64,000 bases of DNA, from assembly GCA_026710435.1 (NCBI GenBank), contig JAPOQZ010000074.1:1-64000 (forward strand), written 5' to 3'. The position numbers and the translations under genes are program-made. The stretch comes from a bacterium (GTDB lineage: Bacteria > Actinomycetota > Acidimicrobiia > Spongiisociales > Spongiisociaceae). Of this stretch, positions 1-9,333 are shown piece after piece; the first letter of the stretch is position 1, and every line of letters starts with the position of its first letter. Below the pieces are notes generated by a model that saw only the letters and a list, made by a program, of their open reading frames with translations, did no database searches and was not told where the DNA came from.

Positions 1-2172
1 CGCCACCACTGATTCCAAGGTTCCGGGAGCGAAACGTCGTCCGGGCAGTCTCCCGACTGCCTCTCCATTGCGGCGCCACCACTGATTCCAAGGTTCCGGG
101 AGCGAAACGTCGTCCGGGCAGTCTCCCGACTGCCCCTCCATTGCGGCGGCACCGACACACTCAGCCCGGTACCCATCCACCATGTCCGGGCAGTCTCCCG
201 ACTGCCCCTCCATTGCGGCACCCATGCCCGAACGTTGAGGTTGTGACGGAGGGCCTGTCCGGGCAGTCTCCCGACTGCCCCTCCATTGCGGCATCGCGGA
301 GGCACGGACTCGGTGGGTCGGCTGGCAGGTCCGGGCAGTCTCCCGACTGCCCCTCCATTGCGGCACACTCGAGCGCCGCCGCCCCGGTGAGCGTCCGCTA
401 TGTCCGGGCAGTCTCCCGACTGCCCCTCCATTGCGGCGGTGGCACCGCGGAGGCGGGTACGGAAGCCGATGGGGTCCGGGCAGTCTCCCGACTGCCCCTC
501 CATTGCGGCGGCTTCGCCGTCGCCGGGATCGGCCCGCAGCGACAAGTCCGGGCAGTCTCCCGACTGCCCCTCCATTGCGGCCGGCCCAAGGGTCGGGCTG
601 TGCATCCAAGGGGCAAAGTCCGGGCAGTCTCCCGACTGCCCCTCCATTGCGGCTGGGTAGACGCCGAAGACCGCAACGCCGTAGCGGAGTCCGGGCAGTC
701 TCCCGACTGCCCCTCCATTGCGGCATCGTCTCTCCGACAGGATGACCGGCCCTACCCGAGTCCGGGCAGTCTCCCGACTGCCCCTCCATTGCGGCATTAC
801 CCCTGGCCGTCGCTGACGATCACGCCTGCCGTCCGGGCAGTCTCCCGACTGCCCCTCCATTGCGGCGCCACCCTCGGGAGTACTCGCTTTGGCAGCGGCC
901 AGGGTCCGGGCAGTCTCCCGACTGCCCCTCCATTGCGGCCCTATCAGGGCGACCAGGAGCGCCCTGGGTGGTATCGTCCGGGCAGTCTCCCGACTGCCCC
1001 TCCATTGCGGCACCGCGGCCTCCAGCTGAGGAACTCGACCTCCAGCGTCCGGGCAGTCTCCCGACTGCCCCTCCATTGCGGCATCGAGGAAGACGCCGAA
1101 GGCGGGATCGTGAAGCGGGGTCCGGGCAGTCTCCCGACTGCCCCTCCATTGCGGCCCCTAAAGTCGATACGCCGTATGAGCACTGTGGAGGTCCGGGCAG
1201 TCTCCCGACTGCCCCTCCATTGCGGCACCGAATGCCACGACGACCACCGGGAGGGAGTGCAGAAGTCCGGGCAGTCTCCCGACTGCCCCTCCATTGCGGC
1301 ACCGTGGCCGACGCCGCGGAGCTGACCACGGCGTTGGTCCGGGCAGTCTCCCGACTGCCCCTCCATTGCGGCGCATACCACCAACCGAGTGGCGACGTGT
1401 ACGCCGTCCGCGTCCGGGCAGTCTCCCGACTGCCCCTCCATTGCGGCGTGGCCGCCCGGGTCCGTCTCCCTATACGAGTCGACGTCCGGGCAGTCTCCCG
1501 ACTGCCCCTCCATTGCGGCCGCTCTTGCTTGACGATCTGCTCGCTCTTTATTTTAGTCCGGGCAGTCTCCCGACTGCCCCTCCATTGCGGCGCCCATAGT
1601 GGTCGATGAGCTGGCCGAGGAGCTGATGTCCGGGCAGTCTCCCGACTGCCCCTCCATTGCGGCGTCGGGCAAACACTCTACTGCCCGACTCACGTTGAGG
1701 TCCGGGCAGTCTCCCGACTGCCCCTCCATTGCGGCACGATCACTGTCGACACGTCGAAGGTCCTGGACGGCAGTCCGGGCAGTCTCCCGACTGCCCCTCC
1801 ATTGCGGCCCTGGACCCGGAGGAGCTTCGCCTCTACGACCAGCGCGTCCGGGCAGTCTCCCGACTGCCCCTCCATTGCGGCGTTGAACGTGTGGCGTGCA
1901 AGCGGTGGTGGACAGGCGGGTCCGGGCAGTCTCCCGACTGCCCCTCCATTGCGGCACGGAACGCTGTGATAGCCGGTATCAGCTTCACCAGGTCCGGGCA
2001 GTCTCCCGACTGCCCCTCCATTGCGGCTTGCGTGACGTTGAGCTGCGTGATGCGGTTGGGGTCGTCCGGGCAGTCTCCCGACTGCCCCTCCATTGCGGCC
2101 TGCGTGGCATGGGGGTGGCCTTCCGTGTTAGTAGACGTCCGGGCAGTCTCCCGACTGCCCCTCCATTGCGGC
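1..2172 (+). CRISPR. CRISPR array, 30 complete 36-bp repeats (GTCCGGGCAGTCTCCCGACTGCCCCTCCATTGCGGC), spacers about 35-39 bp, truncated at the left window edge
   Basis: Repeat starts read at 39,112,184,257,329,402,474,546,618,689,760,831,904,976,1047,1120,1191,1265,1337,1412,1484,1556,1628,1700,1773,1846,1920,1992,2064,2137. The repeat contains a perfect 8-bp stem GGGCAGTC/GACTGCCC with a TCCC loop. Confidence 0.99.
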
Positions 2173-2559
2173 GGAGGTATACGTCCTGCGGGCTGCGGTT
2201 CTGGACCGCGTTGTCAACCACCGCCGGATCCTCGAACCCATCAGACACATACCACCAGCATAAAGGGAGGCCAATTACCATCTTGAACACGCCCCAGTAC
2301 CACTAGCAGGAGTCAAGCAAACACGGGGCGGTTCACCTTTATTGGGCTATCGGTGGTGCCCCCTACAAGTGTGGCATGGCGCCCCTGTACAAACGCTCTG
2401 CCGACCAAGAGTACAACAGTGTGATGGGTAGCTCTTGTCGGCTTCTCTCAAGCCTGCTTAGAATAAGTACGCTCGCAATGTTTGAACTGTCATTAGCCGG
2501 ACCCGGCTAGAATTACTTCAAGGTCGGACTGTTACCTAGAGTGGGAGAGTCAGGCACTC

Positions 2560-3014
2560 GTGGTTGGTCTTAGAAGCAGTAGTCCCACTATGAACCCGAT
2601 GGTTAATCGTATGAGTAGATTGGCCCTTCTAGTAGCCGTTGTCGCGTTCGTCGTTGTGGCGGCCAGGGTGGTGGCCCTCTTGCGCAGAGACGATCCCGTC
2701 GCGTCGACTGAGCCGGTTCCCAGCGCTTCGACCTCCGTCACGACCGGTACGAGCACGAGCACGACCCCCACCTCCGTAGCCGCAACGACGACGGTACCCG
2801 CCGGAGGCGACGTCACTACGACGACGGCCGAGGCCGCTACAAATCTGATACGAGGCGCGGTCGGTCCCGAGTTGGGCAGCAGCCTGGTTGAACTGGGCAT
2901 GGCCCGGGGGCGCAGGTGTCTGACGACGGGCTGGTGCGGGTCGAGACCGCTCTCACCACGGCGGGCTGCCCGCTACGGGGTCAGATCCAGCGGGACAGTC
3001 GTGGCAGGCGATAA
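2560..3014 (+). pseudogene. Small membrane-anchored Thr-rich protein, apparently frameshifted in a G-run near 2905
   Basis: N-terminal TM and Thr-rich linker. After a -1 shift in 'cccgggggcgc' the reading continues as GGAQVSDDGLVRVETALTTAGCPLRGQIQRDSRGRR*, stopping at 3012-3014. Confidence 0.4.
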
Positions 3015-3057
3015 CCAAACTCACGGAGAGATTATCGGGACCAAACACCCTGGTGGG

Positions 3058-4662
3058 TTGTACCGCCGCGGTCGTCACCCGTTGCTACGTGCGGCGCTCT
3101 CAGCGGTGTGGCCGGGCCTTGGGCACTTCGGTTACTGCAATCGTCGAGCGATGATCCTGAGCATGGGAACGCTCGGCGGCGCCGCTGTCGCATTCACCTA
3201 CATCGCTACGCGCAGCGAGCAGACCTTGCTCGCTTGGAGCGTGACCATATCATTTCTCTGGGTCGTCATGGTCGGCGCCGCGGGCGCCTTCGTCTTTCGC
3301 GTAGCGGTCGCTGCCGATGCGTACCGGGTCGCGCGACATCGGTCCGGACCGCAACACCATGAAACCCACCGACTCGTATCAGTGGCGGTGTGGGTCATGC
3401 TCGCGGTGATCGTCGCAGCGCCGCACCTGCTCGTCATCCGCTACGCCACCGCTCAGATCACACTGTTGTCGAACGTGTTCACTGCGACCGATACCCGGAC
3501 CGCAATTCCGACTCCGGTTCAGATCACCCCGGTTACCAAAGTCTTGGCGCTGGATACCGCCACCACCGAGGCGCTGGGATCGTCAACAGAAGCTCATGTT
3601 TCGGTTCCGACGGAAACTCCCGCTCGCTCGGCCACGGCTCGGTTGACCCGACCCACCTCCACGCCGACAGCAGCCACCCACTCGCCGACGGCTATCCCTC
3701 CAGCCACCACAATCCCACCGACCACCACAATCCCACCGACCACCGCATCTCCTTCGACCACATCTGGTTCCACTACGGCTACGCGACGGACTTGGGACGG
3801 TGCCGAACGTCTCACGATCGTCCTGCTCGGCAGCGACGCGGGATTCGATCGCCACGGTGTACGGACCGACACCATCATTGTGTTCTCGATCGACATGGAC
3901 ACAGGCCACGCTGCAGCATTCAACATCCCGCGTAACTGGCAAGGCCTCACCTTCCCCGAAGGAACACCCGCATCTATACAATGGCCAGCCGGCTATCCGG
4001 GTATCGCCAACGAGGTCTACGGGCTGGGATCGAGGTTCCCCCGCGCCTTCCCGGACATCGAGGATCCGTCCGGCTACTCGATCAAGTCGGCCCTCGCTCA
4101 GCTGACAGGCCTACCAATCCAGTATTACGTGCTGGTGAGCATGGAGGGCTTTGTAGAAACCATCGACCTCTTCGGTGGTATCGATGTGCATGTCACCGAA
4201 TCGATCAACGACCGAATAAGGCCCATCGTGGCAGGCGGGCCACCAATCGACATCGTTGTTCAACCCGGCGACCACCATCTCGACGGCCTGACCTCCCTCG
4301 GTTATGTACGGTCCCGAAGCACCAGTTCCGACTACCACCGGATGACCCGACAACGTTGTGTAGTCGAGGCACTGATCGGCCAAAGCTCGCCAGCCGAGGT
4401 GCTCGGCAACTACACGGCACTCACCAGCATCATCTCCGATCATTTCAGGACCGACATACCCCTCGAACGCCTAGACGATCTCGTCATCCTCGGACGCGAT
4501 CTTGACACCAGCACGATCATCACCGTCAACTTCGTACCCCCTGAGTTCCCAACGGGCCGGGCACCGGTTACCCAGGTACGCCAAGCCGTCGCTCAGGCAC
4601 TCGGAGGCACCACCAACGCGGCCAACGTTTCGCTGGCCGACAGCTGTAGAGGGACGGAGTAG
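3058..4662 (+). CDS. LytR-CpsA-Psr (LCP) family protein
   Basis: N-terminal TM helices, Pro/Thr linker, then LTIVLLGSDAG...RTDTIIVFSID...AAFNIPRNW...GGIDVHV...YVRSRSTSSDYHRMTRQRCVVEAL, typical LCP motifs. The N-terminal boundary is uncertain because the ORF opens at 2560. Confidence 0.8.
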   Translation: MYRRGRHPLLRAALSAVWPGLGHFGYCNRRAMILSMGTLGGAAVAFTYIATRSEQTLLAWSVTISFLWVVMVGAAGAFVFRVAVAADAYRVARHRSGPQHHETHRLVSVAVWVMLAVIVAAPHLLVIRYATAQITLLSNVFTATDTRTAIPTPVQITPVTKVLALDTATTEALGSSTEAHVSVPTETPARSATARLTRPTSTPTAATHSPTAIPPATTIPPTTTIPPTTASPSTTSGSTTATRRTWDGAERLTIVLLGSDAGFDRHGVRTDTIIVFSIDMDTGHAAAFNIPRNWQGLTFPEGTPASIQWPAGYPGIANEVYGLGSRFPRAFPDIEDPSGYSIKSALAQLTGLPIQYYVLVSMEGFVETIDLFGGIDVHVTESINDRIRPIVAGGPPIDIVVQPGDHHLDGLTSLGYVRSRSTSSDYHRMTRQRCVVEALIGQSSPAEVLGNYTALTSIISDHFRTDIPLERLDDLVILGRDLDTSTIITVNFVPPEFPTGRAPVTQVRQAVAQALGGTTNAANVSLADSCRGTE

Positions 4663-5099
4663 ACGGTCTACACGACACGGATGTACGCCTCGTGCAGACC
4701 GCTCAGACACATCCGTGGCCGTTCCAAACTCGCCCAGCGGCGGGGGCCCTCTCGTCGCTGCCGAACCTCGCAGCCAGCAGCTCGGAAAGGACCCCACTCA
4801 CCGTCAGGTATTCGGGGTCACAGGGGTGGGGATGCTCCTATGGTTGCCAAATCGGGGACGGGGCCGCCTCGTGGGTGGAACCAGGTCTGGTATCGGGTTG
4901 CTAGCTGGTGGTTGTGGTAGCGGCCGAGTTACAGTTCTGAGATTCGGGCCGGGCGAGTTCCGAGAGCCCGGGCGGCCTGGGTGACGGTGATGCCGGCATC
5001 CTGGCGCCGGGTGCGTAGGCGAGCACTGCTCCGGGTTGGTCAGCAGCCGGTAGATCTGTGGGACGATGTGCCGCTTGAGGCAGCGGATGATCTCTTTGC

Positions 5100-5350
5100 G
5101 GTTGGTCTCCCCGCCGAGCACGGCGGAAACCGAGATAACGCTCGATGTGGGCTCGAAATGTTCACCCTCCAGCTCGCCGACGTCGTCGGGGACGAATCCT
5201 GCCCACCGGAGGTGAACAAACTGGGTCGCACCATCGGCCGCCGGTGTTCCCAGATCACGAACTGGCACCTCTCGAAGGTGACCAACAGATGCCACCGAAG
5301 CTCTCGACAACCTGATCAAACGCATCAAACGAGCAGCCTTCGGGTCTGCT
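5100..5350 (+). pseudogene. ISL3-family-like transposase C-terminal remnant
   Basis: ...TDATEALDNLIKRIKRAAFGF-like reading; about 200 bp is similar to 24640-24840 in this same window. Confidence 0.55.
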
Positions 5351-5611
5351 CATCGGACGTCAACCCCGGGTCCGCAAACCCTGATCCCGCTCAGCCCGGC
5401 GCACCCACAGCCGCAGCGTCTCAGACGAACATCGGAACTTCTCAGCAATCGAACAGATCGCTGCCCACTCCGGAGCGGTGCTCCCCCCGATTTTCCAACA
5501 CCATCCGGACAGCCCGTTCCCGAACCTCCGGCGAATACATGATCGGTCTTCCCATGACTCCATTATCTCCCAACTAATCGAGTCTCCGGGGAAACCGGGG
5601 CGGTTCAAGGA
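5350..5611 (-). mobile_element. IS3-family remnant: frameshifted OrfA plus terminal inverted repeat-like end
   Basis: Minus-strand frames give MGRPIMYSPEVRERAVRMVLENRGEHRS and SEWAAICSIAEKFRCSSETLRLWVRRAERDQGLR (OrfA HTH). Flanked by TGAACCGCCCCGGTTTCCCCGGAGACTCG at 5579-5611. Confidence 0.7.
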
Positions 5612-5653
5612 GCATCCGGGGCGGTTCAGACGAGCCAGACGCCGAGCTTCTGG

Positions 5654-5689
5654 GTCCGGCCAGTCTCCCGACTGCCCCTCCATTGCCGC
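5654..5689 (+). repeat. Orphan degenerate CRISPR repeat
   Basis: GTCCGGcCAGTCTCCCGACTGCCCCTCCATTGCcGC matches the array repeat at 34/36 positions. Confidence 0.9.
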
Positions 5690-5779
5690 GTTGTCGGCGT
5701 TCGGTTGTTACGCGATCGTGCCAAGATCGGCATGCAAGTGGAGCCACTCCCGCGGGGCAAGTGAAGGGACGGAGTTCGG

Positions 5780-6193
5780 ATGACGGATTGGAATGACTGG
5801 AATCAAGCTGTGATAGACGAGTTCCGTACCAACGATGGCCGGGTGGGCGGCATGTTCGAGGGTAGTCCCCTCTTGCTTCTCCACCATGTGGGTGCTCGAA
5901 CGGGCCTCCGACGGGTCGCCCCGCTCATGTATCAGGACGTGCCGGACGGCTATGCGATCTTCGCGTCCAAGGGCGGAGCCGACACCAATCCCGACTGGTA
6001 CCACAACCTGGTGGCTAATCCCGAGACGGAGGCCGAGGTCGGGAGCGAGACGGTTCCTGTCCTAGCCCGTATCGCCAACGATGAGGAACGGACCCGGATC
6101 TGGACCCGGCAGAAGAGCGACTATCCCCAGTTCGCGGATTACGAGTCCAAAACCCAGCGGGTCATACCGGTGGTCGTCCTGGAACGCACGTGA
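5780..6193 (+). CDS. Nitroreductase/deazaflavin (F420)-dependent oxidoreductase family protein
   Basis: LLLLHHVGARTGLRRVAPLMYQ...FASKGGADTNPDWYHNLVANP motifs of the Ddn family. Confidence 0.85.
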   Translation: MTDWNDWNQAVIDEFRTNDGRVGGMFEGSPLLLLHHVGARTGLRRVAPLMYQDVPDGYAIFASKGGADTNPDWYHNLVANPETEAEVGSETVPVLARIANDEERTRIWTRQKSDYPQFADYESKTQRVIPVVVLERT

Positions 6194-6322
6194 ATAGAGG
6201 CGGATGAGGTTCACCTCAGAGTATCTGCTTGCTGGCCAGGACACTCCGCTCGATGTGGCGCGATGGGAACGAAATCGTCGTCATCGCCATCAATGCTCGT
6301 CCTCGATCTCGGGCTGCCTCGC

Positions 6323-8827
6323 TTAGGGGCAGACGTCGAGATCCAAAAGGAACAGATCGTCGCTGACGGCGTCCAGCCCGTGCCAATCTGCGGGAAGGCA
6401 TCCGGTCAACGCGTTGCCGGCCAGGTATAGGTGAGTGAGACTGGCTAGGTCACCCAACTCGGTGGGAATATCGCCGGTTAGGAAGTTGTCACTGAGGTCC
6501 AACTCGGCCAGATCGGTCAGGTGACCCAGTTCGGCCGGGATATCTCCCCTCAATCGGTTTCCGCTCAGGTGCAGTCCGGTCAGGTCGGTTAGCTGACCGA
6601 GTTCGGCGGGTATCGCACCCCAGAAACGGTTGTGCTCGAGATTGAGCACTGTCAGGTTGGTGAGGTCGCCGAGTTCGGCGGGTATAGGCCTATCCAGCCG
6701 GTTGCTACCGAGGTTCAGTTCCTCCAGGTTGGTTAGGCCGCCGAAGCTCTTCGGTATGTGTTCGGTCAGTTCGTTGCCGTACAGGTTCAGGTACTTGAGA
6801 TCGTTGAGGCGACCAAGGGCAGCGGGTATCTCGCCCCACAGCCAGTTGTTGGCGAGGTCCAGGCTTGCCAGATTGGTCAAGTTTCCGAGATCGGCGGGGA
6901 TCTCCCCGGTCACATCGTTGCCTCCGAGGTCCAGTTCGACCAGACTCGCTAGATTCCCCAGCTCGGCGGGTATCTCTCCCGACAACCGGTTGTCACCGAG
7001 CTGAAGATAAGCCAGGCTGCCCAGTTGACCGAGTTCGCTGGGTATCGGTCCCAGAATCTGATTGTGCGCAAGACCGAGCCGCCTCAGGTTGGTCGCATCG
7101 CCAAGCTCGGTCGGTATCTGACCGGACAGCCGGTTACCGCTGAGATCAAGGCTCTCCAACTTGGTCAGCAAGCCCAGTTCCGGGGGTACTTCCCCCAAGA
7201 GCCGGTTGTCGTTGAGATGTAGGGTCTCCAGATCGGTCAGCCCGCCCAACCAAGCGGGGATCCGGCCTGACAGTTGGTTGCTCCCGAGCAGCAACTGTTG
7301 CAGACCGGTGAGGCGAGCCAAGTCGGGGAGGCTTCCCGACAGGGCGTTGTCACCGAGATCCAGCTGCTCCAACTCGATGAGGTTGCCCAGTTCCCCAGGT
7401 ATGCCACCGGATAGGTTATTGCTCCCGAGATTCAGCAGCGTGAGCTTCGTAAGGTTGCCTAGCTCGGCCGGTAGGTTCCCGGATAGTCCGTTGGCCGACA
7501 TTTGGAGCTGTGTCAGGTTGGTTAGCTCACCGAGCCAGGCGGGAATCTCACCGGACAACCGGTTGTTACCGAGCCACAGCCGCTCCAAGCGTACGAGGTT
7601 TCTCAGTGAGGACGGTATTTCCCCGGAGAACCGGTTGTTTTGGAGATACGCCCTCTCCAACCCGGATAGTCCACCCAGCCAAGCAGGCAGTTCACCCGAC
7701 AGCTGGTTGCCCTGAAGCCACAGAATCCTGAGGTTGGTCAGGTTTGCCAACTCCGACGGCAGCTCTCCCGTGAGGGCATTCTGGTCGAGATCCAAGCGCC
7801 TGAGGTTCGTGAGCTGGCCTAGTTCGGGTGGGATGTCCCCTGAGAGAGCGTTGTTCCAGAAGTTCAGTATCCGGAGTTTGCGAAGCTCTCCGAGTTCCGC
7901 CGGGATGGTCCCCTCCAACTCGTTGACGCGCAGATTCAGTACCCGTAGGTTGTCCAGATTCCCGAGTTCGGACGGGATCCCACCCGTAAGGCCGTTGAAG
8001 CTCAGGTAGAGCACCGCGAGGTTATGAAGGCGACCGAGTTCGTCGGGTATCCCGCCGTCTAGTTGGTTGATGCTGAGATCCAACCATGCGAGATTCTCGA
8101 GCTCTCCGAGTTCGGCCGGGATAGTCCCAGCCAACTCGTTGCCACGCAACAGGAGATGGGTCAGATTCGTCAGGGTTCCCAACTCAACCGGAATCGCACC
8201 CGAGAAACCATTGTTGTGCAAGTCGATGACCCTGAGATTCCGCAGGGAGCCTAGATGAGCGGGCACCGGTCCCGTGAGCCGGTTGAAGGAGAGGTTCAGG
8301 TCGGTTAGCTCGGTCAGCTGAGCGAATTCAGGCGGAAGAGGTCCGGAGAGAAGGTTGTCCTGGAGATTCAATACGCGCAATCCGGTGAGGTCGCCGAGTC
8401 CAGACGGGAGATCTCCGGACAGGTAGTTGTCGTGGAGGTCCAGAACCTGCAATTCGGTGAGATAACCGAGCTGGGTCGGGAGTTCGCCTGTTAGACCGTT
8501 CGAAGCGAGTTCGAGTTCGGTGACCCGGCCGTTGTCGTCGGTGGTGACACCCTCCCACTCACCTAAGGGCGTGTCCTCCAGCCAGTTACCCGAACTCGCC
8601 CACCGCTCGCCATCGGTGGAGCGAAACAGCGTGATCAGGACGGCGCGATCGCCCGAGTCAGCAGAGACCGCGGCTGCGATCCCGGACTCGGCAGCCGCCA
8701 AACCCCAAACACCGGAAGAGGACACCGTAAGCAACAGAGCCAAACCGCCTGCTAACAGAGCCATGCGGGGACGTGCACGGCGAGCGTTTTGCCTAAACAA
8801 GTGCGGTGATAGCCGACGGATCGTCAT
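6323..8827 (-). CDS. Secreted leucine-rich-repeat protein with about 29-30 plant-type LRRs
   Basis: Repeated LxxLxxLxLxxNxLxGxIPxELGxLxxL; N-terminal signal segment MALLAGGLALLLTVSSSGVWGLAAAE; ATG at 8827 preceded by AGGAG. Confidence 0.9.
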   Translation of the reverse strand: MTIRRLSPHLFRQNARRARPRMALLAGGLALLLTVSSSGVWGLAAAESGIAAAVSADSGDRAVLITLFRSTDGERWASSGNWLEDTPLGEWEGVTTDDNGRVTELELASNGLTGELPTQLGYLTELQVLDLHDNYLSGDLPSGLGDLTGLRVLNLQDNLLSGPLPPEFAQLTELTDLNLSFNRLTGPVPAHLGSLRNLRVIDLHNNGFSGAIPVELGTLTNLTHLLLRGNELAGTIPAELGELENLAWLDLSINQLDGGIPDELGRLHNLAVLYLSFNGLTGGIPSELGNLDNLRVLNLRVNELEGTIPAELGELRKLRILNFWNNALSGDIPPELGQLTNLRRLDLDQNALTGELPSELANLTNLRILWLQGNQLSGELPAWLGGLSGLERAYLQNNRFSGEIPSSLRNLVRLERLWLGNNRLSGEIPAWLGELTNLTQLQMSANGLSGNLPAELGNLTKLTLLNLGSNNLSGGIPGELGNLIELEQLDLGDNALSGSLPDLARLTGLQQLLLGSNQLSGRIPAWLGGLTDLETLHLNDNRLLGEVPPELGLLTKLESLDLSGNRLSGQIPTELGDATNLRRLGLAHNQILGPIPSELGQLGSLAYLQLGDNRLSGEIPAELGNLASLVELDLGGNDVTGEIPADLGNLTNLASLDLANNWLWGEIPAALGRLNDLKYLNLYGNELTEHIPKSFGGLTNLEELNLGSNRLDRPIPAELGDLTNLTVLNLEHNRFWGAIPAELGQLTDLTGLHLSGNRLRGDIPAELGHLTDLAELDLSDNFLTGDIPTELGDLASLTHLYLAGNALTGCLPADWHGLDAVSDDLFLLDLDVCP

Positions 8828-9146
8828 CTGGTGGTTGCTCCTGCATTCGACGGAAAGGACTCTTATCGGAGAGGCACCAAGCGCTTGGACGAGCTTACTC
8901 AATTCATCCCAGATCGACGGGGATTGGCACGGATGCGTCATGGGAAGAGGGCCGGCTAGCCGATCCACCCCGGATGCGGGAGTACCGGCACAGGGAGTAG
9001 GCGGGGCACCGGCCGCGAGCCGGGTGACGGTACCGGCCCCCCTCCCGATGGGCTTCCCGATCCGGGCTAAGAACGAGGGTACGAGCGGCGCGGATTACCA
9101 CTCCCCCAGCCCGGCTTGCGCCACCGGGCCGCCACGGATCCCCCTC

Positions 9147-9251
9147 CTAGGAGGGGCCTGAAGAACGGGGGTAGAGGTTGACCCGCGTTCGCTGACCTGG
9201 GAGTCTCTTACCGACCGTCGGGCCAACATGGGGTTTCTCAGCACCTTCCTA
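9147..9251. repeat. Dispersed intergenic repeat type B, copy 1 (CTAG-bounded)
   Basis: GTTCGCTGACCTGGGAGT...GGGGTTTCTCAGCACCTTCCTAA, similar to 21624-21728. Starts inside the perfect palindrome CCCCTCCTAGGAGGGG (9141-9156). Confidence 0.65.
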
Positions 9252-9333
9252 AACTCCCCGGTGTCTTCACCCCACTGTGAAGGTGGTGTTGAATCCATCC
9301 GGACGCGAAAGGTCCAAGAGCTTGGGTAGGGAC

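Noticed and set aside
141-2306. Long ORFs in several frames across the CRISPR array (up to 394 aa)
   Set aside because: The 36-bp repeat lacks stop codons in most frames, so repeats create artefactual ORFs with periodic RAVSRLPLHCG or SGQSPDCPSIAA peptides.
5654-5689. Orphan repeat as a tracrRNA anti-repeat
   Set aside because: It is in the same orientation as the array and keeps most of the internal palindrome. An anti-repeat would need a minus-strand transcript, and no type II or V effector is visible. Kept only as an orphan repeat.
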